Source: Amycolatopsis sp. cg9 (lineage in GTDB: Bacteria > Actinomycetota > Actinomycetes > Mycobacteriales > Pseudonocardiaceae). Taken from it: a stretch of DNA of 64,000 bases. How positions within the stretch are numbered: the stretch's first letter is position 1; every line of letters starts with the position of its first letter. Both the position numbers and the translations under genes were made by a program. The stretch is taken from contig NZ_CP166850.1 in NCBI RefSeq assembly GCF_041346945.1, forward strand, positions 4,340,001-4,404,000, written 5' to 3'. Below the pieces are notes generated by a model that saw only the letters and a program-made list of their open reading frames with translations, had not been told where the DNA came from and did not search any database. Below, one piece after another: positions 58,527-64,000 of the stretch.

Positions 58527-60158
58527 GTGACCCGCCAGGAGCCCGCCGATACCCCGCTCGGTGACGCCTTCCACCTCTACGACACGACGCTTCGCGACGG
58601 GGCGCAGCGCGAAGGCATCACCTACTCGGTCCAGGACAAGCTCGCCGTCGCGCGGCTGCTGGACGAGCTGGGCGTCGGGTTCATCGAGGGCGGCTGGCCG
58701 GGGGCGCTCCCCAAGGACACGGAGTTCTTCGCCCGCGCGGCGAAGGGCGAACTCAAGCTGAAGCACGCCGCCCTCGTCGCGTTCGGGGCCACGCGCAAGG
58801 CCGGTACCACCGCCGACACCGATCCGCAGGTGCGCGCGCTGCTCGACAGCGAAGCGCCGGTCATCACGCTCGTCGCGAAGTCCGACCTGCGGCACATCGA
58901 ACGCGCGCTCCGCGTGGACGTCGACGAAGCCTGCGCCATGGTGCGGGACACCGTCGCGTTCCTGACGCGGGAAGGCCGCCGGGTCTTCCTCGACGCCGAG
59001 CACTTCTTCGACGGCTACGCGTTTTCGCCCGAGACCTCGCTCAGGGTCCTCGACGCCGCCGCCCACGCGGGCGCCGACGTGCTCGTGCTCTGCGACACCA
59101 ACGGCGGGCAGCTGCCGCTCGACCTCGCCCGGACCGTCGGGGAAATCAAGGAAAAGACCGGATTCCGCCTCGGGATCCACTGTCAGGACGACACTTCCTG
59201 CGCCGTGGCGAACTCCGTCGCCGCGGTGCAGGCCGGCGTGACGCACGTCCAGTGCACCGCCAACGGTTACGGGGAACGGGCCGGCAACGCCGACCTCTTC
59301 GCCGTGACAGGGAACCTCGTGACCAAGCTCGGCATGGACGTCCTCCCGACCGGAGGAGCGGCCGAGCTGACCCGGGTCTCCCATGCCCTTGCCGAAATCG
59401 CGAACATCGCCCCCTACACCCACCAGGCTTACGTAGGGGCGTCGGCTTTTGCCCACAAGGCAGGACTGCACGCGAGCGCGATCAAGGTGGATCCGTTGCT
59501 GTACAACCACATCGATCCGTCTTCCGTCGGCAACGACATGCGGGTGCTGGTCACCGAGATGGCCGGCAGGGCCAGCCTCGAGCTCAAGGGACGTGAGCTC
59601 GGGGTCGACCTTGCCGGCCGGCCCGAAGCGCTGACGAGCGCCATCACCAAGGTCAAGCGCCTCGAATCCGAAGGCTGGTCCTTCGAAGCCGCCGACGCCT
59701 CCCTGGAACTGCTGCTGCGCCAGGAGGCCGACGTCCCCGCCGAGGCGCCGTTCGAGCTCGAGTCCTACCGCGTGGTCCTCGACCACCGCGCCGACGCCGA
59801 GGTCGTGTCCGAGGCGACGGTCAAGGTACACGTCGGCGGCCAGCGCGTGATCGCCACCGCCGAGGGCATCGGCCCGGTGCACGCGCTCGACGCCGCCCTG
59901 CGGAAGGCGCTCTCCCCGCACCTGTCCTGGTTGGACAGTGTGGAGCTCGCCGACTACAAGGTCCGCATCCTCCAGGGCCACCCGGGCACCGACGCGGTGA
60001 CGCGCGTGCTGGTCGAGAGCACCGACGGCGAGCGTGAGTGGACCACGGTCGGGGTGCACGGCAACATCGTCGAGGCCAGCTGGCTGGCCCTCTGCGACGC
60101 GCTCGTCCACAAGAGCTCGACCGTGGCCCCGGTCACGGATCCGGCGGACGTAGACTGA
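58527..60158 (+). CDS. cimA: Citramalate synthase
   Basis: 543 residues from GTG 58527. AGGAG at 58516-58520 directly abuts ATG 58521 but is 6 bases from GTG 58527, which decides the start. The HMGL-like barrel opens FHLYDTTLRDGAQREG. It has AHEFFDGY-like AEHFFDGYAF with divalent metal ligands, and HCQDDTSCAVANSVAAV with the HxD/HxN metal-binding set. A LeuA-type dimerisation domain (about 430-530) gives feedback. It condenses pyruvate and acetyl-CoA into citramalate, leading with leuB to 2-oxobutyrate and isoleucine. LeuA (isopropylmalate synthase) is the alternative; the CimA-type LRDGAQREGITYSVQDKL and Ile leader favour CimA. Confidence 0.92.
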   Translation: MTRQEPADTPLGDAFHLYDTTLRDGAQREGITYSVQDKLAVARLLDELGVGFIEGGWPGALPKDTEFFARAAKGELKLKHAALVAFGATRKAGTTADTDPQVRALLDSEAPVITLVAKSDLRHIERALRVDVDEACAMVRDTVAFLTREGRRVFLDAEHFFDGYAFSPETSLRVLDAAAHAGADVLVLCDTNGGQLPLDLARTVGEIKEKTGFRLGIHCQDDTSCAVANSVAAVQAGVTHVQCTANGYGERAGNADLFAVTGNLVTKLGMDVLPTGGAAELTRVSHALAEIANIAPYTHQAYVGASAFAHKAGLHASAIKVDPLLYNHIDPSSVGNDMRVLVTEMAGRASLELKGRELGVDLAGRPEALTSAITKVKRLESEGWSFEAADASLELLLRQEADVPAEAPFELESYRVVLDHRADAEVVSEATVKVHVGGQRVIATAEGIGPVHALDAALRKALSPHLSWLDSVELADYKVRILQGHPGTDAVTRVLVESTDGEREWTTVGVHGNIVEASWLALCDALVHKSSTVAPVTDPADVD

Positions 60159-60162
60159 CGCG

Positions 60163-60933
60163 GTGCGCCTAGCCCGTATTGCTCATCCCGGTGGTGTCGC
60201 GTTCGCTTCGGTCGAAGGGGACGGTGACGACGCCCAGGTCCTGGAAATCGCCGAGCACCCGTTCGGCAACCCCAACTTCACCGGCAAGCGGTGGCCGCTG
60301 GCCGACGTCCGGCTGCTCGCGCCGATCCTGCCGTCGAAGGTGATCGCCGTCGGCCGGAACTACGCCAAGCACGCGGCCGAATTCGGCAACGAGGTGCCCA
60401 GCGCCCCGATGCTGTTCCTCAAGCCGTCCACCACGGTCGTCGGCCCGAACGCGCCGATCCGGCGTCCGTCGGGCATCGGCCGCGTCGACTTCGAGGGCGA
60501 GCTGGCCATCGTCATCGGGCAGCCGGTGAAGAACGTGCCCGCCGCCCGCGCCGCGAGCGCGATCCTCGGCTACACCGTGGCCAACGACGTCAGCGCGCGC
60601 GACCTGCAGAAGTCCGACGGCCAGTGGGGCCGCGCCAAGGGCTTCGACACGTTCTGCCCGCTCGGCCCGTGGATCGAGACGTCGCTCGACGCGTCCGACC
60701 TGGCGTTGCGGGCCGAGGTGGACGGCGAGCTCAAGCAGGACGGCCGCACGTCCGACCTGGTCCACAAGATCCCCGAGCTGGTCGAGTTCGTCTCCGGCGT
60801 GATGACGCTCCTGCCCGGCGACGTCATCCTGACCGGCACGCCCGAGGGCGTCGGCCCGATCGAGGGCGGCCAGAGCGTCTCGATCACCATCGAGGGCATC
60901 GGCACCCTGACCAACCCGGTCGAGAACGTCTAG
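60163..60933 (+). CDS. FAHD family protein (fumarylacetoacetate hydrolase-like, Rv2993c-like)
   Basis: 256 residues from GTG 60163, 4 bases after cimA. FAH fold with the metal ligands Glu and Glu in RVDFEGELAIVIG and Asp in VANDVSARDLQKSDGQWGRAK (written over positions 139-159). Closest named types are 2-hydroxyhepta-2,4-diene-1,7-dioate isomerase and acylpyruvate hydrolase; oxaloacetate decarboxylase activity is also known in the family. It may be co-transcribed with cimA. Ends 4 bases into the convergent monooxygenase gene. Confidence 0.9.
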   Translation: MRLARIAHPGGVAFASVEGDGDDAQVLEIAEHPFGNPNFTGKRWPLADVRLLAPILPSKVIAVGRNYAKHAAEFGNEVPSAPMLFLKPSTTVVGPNAPIRRPSGIGRVDFEGELAIVIGQPVKNVPAARAASAILGYTVANDVSARDLQKSDGQWGRAKGFDTFCPLGPWIETSLDASDLALRAEVDGELKQDGRTSDLVHKIPELVEFVSGVMTLLPGDVILTGTPEGVGPIEGGQSVSITIEGIGTLTNPVENV

Positions 60934-62171
60934 TCCCGCGCCACCGGCTCCATCGGCCGCCGGGCGAACGCCGGAGCGTGCTCCGGCCGCAGCCCGAGGC
61001 CGAGGAGCCGGGCCGGGAAGTACGACAGCCGCGGGAACCGCGCGAACGCCTTGATCATCGGCTCAGGCGGGCCGTTGCGCTTGTCGGTCATCACCCCGCG
61101 CACGACGGTCCGGTGCATCAGGCGTTGCAGCCCCTGCACCATCAGCGTCGGCGCGAGCCGCCGCGAACGCACCTTCGCCAGGTCCGCCTCCGTCGGCCGG
61201 CCCCGGCGCAGCGGTTCGGCCAGCAGCGTCGCCGCCGCGACCGCGTCCTGCACCGCGAGGTTGATGCCGACGCCGCCGATCGGCGACATCGCGTGCGCCG
61301 CGTCGCCCAGGCAGAGCAGCCCGTCGACGTGCCACCTGCGCAGCAGGTTGAGCCGCACGTCGAGGAACTTGACGTCGTCCATCGTCTTGAGCTCGTGCAC
61401 CCGGTCGGCGAACTCGGGGCAGATCTGCGTCACGTTCTCCCGGAAGGCCTCGATGCCCTGCTGCCGCAGGTCGTCGCCCTTCGGCGCGAGGTAGGCGACC
61501 TGGTAGAAGTCCGGCCGGGGGAGCGGCACGGCGAAGCGCCGGTCCCGCATCTTCGGCAGCAGCATGCCGCCCTTTTCGTCCTCGTGCCGCGAGAGCCGGA
61601 ACCACCAGACGTCGAACGGGCAGTCGTACTCGTGCGGCACCAGGCCGGCTTCGCGCCGGGCCGACGACCAGCGGCCGTCGGCGGCGATGACCAGGTCTGC
61701 GCGGATCTCCCCGGTCTCACCGGCCGCCGTGCGGTAGGTGACGCCCGCGACGCGGCCGTGCTCGCGGACGAGGCCGGTGCACTCGGTCTCCATCCGCTGG
61801 ACGAACGTCGGCTCCTTGCGGGCGCTCTCGGCGAGCAGGTCGAGGAAGTCCCACTGGGGCACCATCGCGATGTACCGGTGGGCGACCTTCAACCGGGTGA
61901 AATCGGCGAGCTTCATCATCTCGCCGTTGTCCTGCGGGAACCCGGCCGCGGTCAGTTCGCTGTGCGGCAGCGCGTGGAACTTTTCGCCGAGGCCCAGCTC
62001 GTCGAGCAGGGTCAGCGTCGAGGGGTGCACCGTGTCGCCGCGGAAGTCGCGCAGGAAGTCCGCGTGCTTCTCCAGCACCGTCACCTCGACACCGGCCCGG
62101 GCCAGCAGCAGCCCCGCGACCATCCCGGCCGGCCCGCCACCGATGACGACGCAGCTCGTGCGCTCGGCCAT
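60930..62171 (-). CDS. FAD-dependent aromatic monooxygenase (PHBH fold)
   Basis: 413 residues from ATG 62171: GGGGAG is 9 bases before it but abuts the ATG at 62180, so the shorter form is preferred. FAD loop CVVIGGGPAGMVAGLLLARAG, the DG motif ADLVIAADGRWSSAR, and GD motif GLLCLGDAAHAMSPIGGVGIN. The class hydroxylates or epoxidises aromatic and polyketide substrates. A TATTCA...TGAATA palindrome (62190-62209) lies just upstream. Substrate unknown. Confidence 0.9.
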   Translation of the reverse strand: MAERTSCVVIGGGPAGMVAGLLLARAGVEVTVLEKHADFLRDFRGDTVHPSTLTLLDELGLGEKFHALPHSELTAAGFPQDNGEMMKLADFTRLKVAHRYIAMVPQWDFLDLLAESARKEPTFVQRMETECTGLVREHGRVAGVTYRTAAGETGEIRADLVIAADGRWSSARREAGLVPHEYDCPFDVWWFRLSRHEDEKGGMLLPKMRDRRFAVPLPRPDFYQVAYLAPKGDDLRQQGIEAFRENVTQICPEFADRVHELKTMDDVKFLDVRLNLLRRWHVDGLLCLGDAAHAMSPIGGVGINLAVQDAVAAATLLAEPLRRGRPTEADLAKVRSRRLAPTLMVQGLQRLMHRTVVRGVMTDKRNGPPEPMIKAFARFPRLSYFPARLLGLGLRPEHAPAFARRPMEPVARD

Positions 62172-62189
62172 CTCGACCATCTCCCCATC

Positions 62190-62209
62190 TATTCATCGCT
62201 TGTTGAATA
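62190..62209. promoter_or_regulatory. Candidate operator of the monooxygenase gene
   Basis: TATTCA-tcgcttgt-TGAATA, 6 bp arms, 19 bases upstream of the monooxygenase start in an otherwise GC-rich gap. Operator or -10 region. No regulator in view. Confidence 0.4.
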
Positions 62210-62408
62210 ACTTGAGGATGCACCCGCCGGACCCCGGCGTCAAGGGGTGTGACCGGGGATACGCTGATCGGGCGAGCCCGCTTCGTTACCGGAAACCGTC
62301 CAAACGCGACGGTTGGTCGAATTTGCCCGGGAGTGGCCGGGGTTCACGGCCGCGCGCTTGTGGACCGAACGGATCTCCCGTCGCCGCAACGGTTTTCACG
62401 GGATGGGA

Positions 62409-62422
62409 CCGGTGCGCACCGG
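62409..62422. repeat. Perfect 14 bp palindrome
   Basis: CCGGTGCGCACCGG, overlapping the GGAGGAG that precedes the small frame at 62433. Might be a protein site or a hairpin. Between the monooxygenase and HAD genes (gap of about 390 bases). Confidence 0.4.
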
Positions 62423-62432
62423 AGGAGTCGAC

Positions 62433-62549
62433 GTGGCCCCGGATAACCGTCGGAAGACGGTGCGCCAACTGGGAGTAGAGCCGGTGCGCCGGAACAGGCG
62501 AACGCCAATCACCTTTTTGGCAGCGTCGCGAACGCGGCGGTTGCCCTAG
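62433..62549 (+). CDS. Possible small basic protein (38 residues)
   Basis: GTG 62433 has GGAGGAG 5 bases upstream, the best ribosome site in this gap. The peptide begins VAPDNRRKTVRQLG and is rich in Arg. It ends 10 bases before the HAD start. Third-position GC is weaker than in known genes here, and I know no relatives. It may be chance. The rest of the 62172-62558 gap holds only the operator-like repeats listed. Confidence 0.3.
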   Translation: MAPDNRRKTVRQLGVEPVRRNRRTPITFLAASRTRRLP

Positions 62550-62558
62550 CCTCACTGG

Positions 62559-63386
62559 GTGGATTTCGCCTTGGCACCCCGGACCCCTTCGCGAACCGCC
62601 TCGCCCACCGCGGGAGCGTCCGAGCCCTGGGCGCCGCCCGAGTTGCGGCTGGTGTGCCTGGACATCGACGACACCTTGATCGACTGCACCGCCGCGATCC
62701 GCCGCAGCCTCCACATCCTCACCGGCCGGGGCGACCTGTGGCCGTTGTGGGACTTGATCACCGAAGAGCACGTCGCCCTGGTCGTCGCCGGCGAACTCGA
62801 CTACGCGACCATGCACCAGCGGCGCACCGACTGCTTCCTCGCCGAGATCGGCATCCTCGCCGACGCCGAGCAGGTCATCTCGTTCGAACGCCGCCGAAGA
62901 GAACTGCTCGACCATTCGTGGCAGTTGTTCGACGACGTCCTCCCGTGCCTGGAGTGGCTCCGCGCGGCGGGCCTGGCGCTGGCCGCCGTGACGAACGCCT
63001 CGGGCGTCCACCAGCGGCGCAAGATCGCCGACCTGGGCCTGGCGCCGTTCTTCGACCACGTGGCCATCGCGGGCGAGCTGGGCGTGGCCAAGCCCGACCC
63101 GGTGATGTTCCACACGGTCTGCCTCGGCATGGACTGCGCCCCCGCCCAGGCGGTCCACGTCGGCGACAAACTGGACACCGACGCGATCGGCGCCCGCGAC
63201 GCGGGCCTGGGCGCGATCTGGCTCGACCGCGACGGCATAGCGGAGCGCGCCCCGGCGGGCGTCCACACGGTGACCGGCCTCGCCGAGCTGCCTGAGCTGC
63301 TGGTTTCCGAGTACGCGACGATCGGCGTCCCCGCCCAGCGCCGCGGTGAGACCCCCGCGTTCACCGTCGGGAACGGCGTGCTCTAG
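62559..63386 (+). CDS. HAD superfamily hydrolase
   Basis: 275 residues from GTG 62559. HAD motifs: CLDIDDTLIDC (nucleophile Asp and DxD), AAVTNASG (motif II Ser/Thr-like), AKPDPVMFHTV (motif III Lys) and HVGDKLDTDAIGARDAG (motif IV). A helical cap lies between motifs I and II (about 45-135). Likely a cytoplasmic phosphatase; substrate unknown. TAGCCT at 62547-62552 could be a -10 box giving a leaderless message. The N-terminal 28 residues are extra. Confidence 0.88.
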   Translation: MDFALAPRTPSRTASPTAGASEPWAPPELRLVCLDIDDTLIDCTAAIRRSLHILTGRGDLWPLWDLITEEHVALVVAGELDYATMHQRRTDCFLAEIGILADAEQVISFERRRRELLDHSWQLFDDVLPCLEWLRAAGLALAAVTNASGVHQRRKIADLGLAPFFDHVAIAGELGVAKPDPVMFHTVCLGMDCAPAQAVHVGDKLDTDAIGARDAGLGAIWLDRDGIAERAPAGVHTVTGLAELPELLVSEYATIGVPAQRRGETPAFTVGNGVL

Positions 63387-63435
63387 TATTTCTCCTCGTG
63401 CGGTGCTGAACCGGCAAGCCGGGAAAGTACCTCAC

Positions 63436-63507
63436 TGGGGTATGGTGTAATTGGCAGCACGACTGGTTCTGGTCCAGTTAGTCTAGGTTCGAGTCCTGGT
63501 ACCCCAG
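63436..63507 (+). tRNA. tRNA-Gln (anticodon CTG)
   Basis: 72-base cloverleaf. Acceptor TGGGGTA/TACCCCA, anticodon stem ACTGG/CCAGT, anticodon CTG at 63469-63471, T-loop GTTCGAGTC. CCA is not encoded. Substrate of GatCAB in this organism type. Confidence 0.93.
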
Positions 63508-63582
63508 CTGCGGAGAGTGACCCCCCTGCAGAGCGAGAAATCGCCTCTGGTAAGTTCTCTCCAGCAAGAAAAACAGAAAAGC

Positions 63583-63598
63583 CCCTGGGAAACCAGGG
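63583..63598 (+). terminator. Short hairpin between the two tRNAs
   Basis: CCCTGG-gaaa-CCAGGG with a GNRA-type GAAA loop. It may be a processing or end signal in the tRNA transcript. Confidence 0.45.
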
Positions 63599-63607
63599 AA
63601 GTTCCTA

Positions 63608-63680
63608 GCCCCCGTCGTCTAGCGGCCTAGGACGCCGGCCTCTCACGCCGGTAGCGTGGGTTCGAATCCCATCGGGGGTA
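63608..63680 (+). tRNA. tRNA-Glu (anticodon CTC)
   Basis: 73-base cloverleaf. Acceptor GCCCCCG pairs with CGGGGGT (G-U at the first pair); anticodon stem CCGGC/GCCGG; anticodon CTC at 63642-63644; GGTTCGAAT T-loop. CCA (63681-63683) follows in the DNA, unlike the tRNA-Gln gene. Confidence 0.95.
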
Positions 63681-63698
63681 CCAGCAGTAATGAAGGAA

Positions 63699-63729
63699 GT
63701 CGCGTTGACTCAGGTCGACGCGGCTTTTT
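63699..63729 (+). terminator. Terminator after tRNA-Glu
   Basis: 11-pair stem (two G-U) GTCGCGTTGAC/GTCGACGCGGC with loop TCAG, then five T. Confidence 0.8.
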
Positions 63730-63732
63730 GCT

Positions 63733-63925
63733 GTGTGTAGTGGGCGCCACGTCGGCGGAGATCCTTTCCGCGCTTGAGTCGGATGACTTCGAACAGCTCG
63801 TACAGGAGCTCCCGCGATGCTTTCGCCAGGTTCACGGCGAGGTAGGGGAGTGCATCCAGCCGAGCGATGATCGCCAACGCCCCTGATTCGCGAACATGTG
63901 GCAGCCGACCTGCCGCTCTGATCAT
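63733..63925 (-). pseudogene. Possible serine-recombinase C-terminal remnant
   Basis: A 71-codon frame (63710-63925) has RLDALPYLAVNLAKA then ELLYELFEVIRL. I associate this pattern with the C-terminal end of large actinobacterial serine recombinases. An upstream frame running in from the window edge stops with TGA at 63923-63925 region (ATGA). The catalytic N-terminal domain is not present within the window. Being beside a tRNA gene, it fits a decayed integrase at an attachment site. It could also be an unrelated orphan. The last 75 bases hold only that partial upstream frame. Confidence 0.3.
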
Positions 63926-64000
63926 TCGCTGATGAGGTGTGGCCCGGCGTGGACCTTCTTCGCGCGGTCGATTGGGTCTGAACGCTCGTCCGGATCGAGC

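Overview
The window is high-GC DNA with strong G/C bias in third codon positions, frequent GTG/TTG starts, many 1-8 base gene overlaps and several apparently leaderless genes. Protein content and gene order fit a mycelial actinomycete of the Pseudonocardiaceae, most like Amycolatopsis; this is inference from protein style and synteny, not from a 16S gene, as none is present. The backbone follows, as I remember it, the Mycobacterium tuberculosis block Rv3032 to about Rv2991: GT4 glucosyltransferase, GH57 branching enzyme, methyltransferase, etfBA, two acyltransferases, cysteine desulfurase, mnmA, MetE-like core protein, ligA, ACT protein, gatCAB, PH-domain protein, ilvBNC, serA, leuB, FAHD protein and the tRNA-Gln/tRNA-Glu pair. 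Accessory genes are inserted between these landmarks.

Layout. 1-8 kb: a glucan/polymethylated-polysaccharide set on the minus strand (GT4 fragment, GH57, methyltransferase), split by an inserted module of GH2 glycosidase, ROK repressor, DUF1479 oxygenase, a tiny His-rich secreted peptide and a glutathione peroxidase. 8-13 kb: DegV, etfBA and an olsB/olsA-like pair. 13-17 kb: quinone-reductase-like oxidoreductase, a LuxR protein with a degenerate kinase-like ATPase fold, and an MFS exporter behind a MerR-type promoter. 17-24 kb: iscS-mnmA (tRNA thiolation), a DUF222 protein with a damaged HNH site, two GNATs, an MBL hydrolase, a scramblase-like protein and a stand-alone MetE-like protein. 25-33 kb: ligA, GNAT, ACT protein, gatCAB. 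33-40 kb: a tightly overlapping four-gene sugar-type operon (two Gfo/Idh/MocA oxidoreductases, PmoA/DUF6807, cupin) with two LacI-type palindromes, then a PQQ-dehydrogenase lipoprotein, a D-2-hydroxyacid dehydrogenase and DoxX. 40-46 kb and 51-60 kb: branched-chain amino acid and serine genes (ilvD, ilvBNC, serA, leuB, cimA). 46-51 kb: DUF397, SnoaL-like, ankyrin, two tandem F420-type LLM proteins and a TetR. 53-57 kb: a large secreted subtilase. 60-64 kb: FAHD protein, flavin monooxygenase, HAD phosphatase, tRNA-Gln, tRNA-Glu and a possible recombinase remnant.

How it works together. Pyruvate is routed to branched-chain amino acids by ilvB/N/C/D and to 2-oxobutyrate by citramalate synthase (cimA) with leuB. 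Two of these genes, ilvB and cimA, have short leader peptides followed by intrinsic terminators, a ribosome-mediated attenuation layout; the cimA leader carries three consecutive Ile codons. GatCAB makes Gln-tRNA(Gln) by transamidation, and a tRNA-Gln and a tRNA-Glu gene lie in the same window. IscS and MnmA form a sulfur-transfer pair.

The best leads are the Ile-leader attenuator of cimA, the MerR-type leaderless promoter of the MFS gene, the LacI-controlled oxidoreductase/PmoA/cupin operon, the His-rich secreted peptide, the HATPase-LuxR hybrid and the repeat-rich 57.9-58.3 kb intergenic region. I saw no CRISPR array, no rRNA, no intact transposon and no large biosynthetic cluster.
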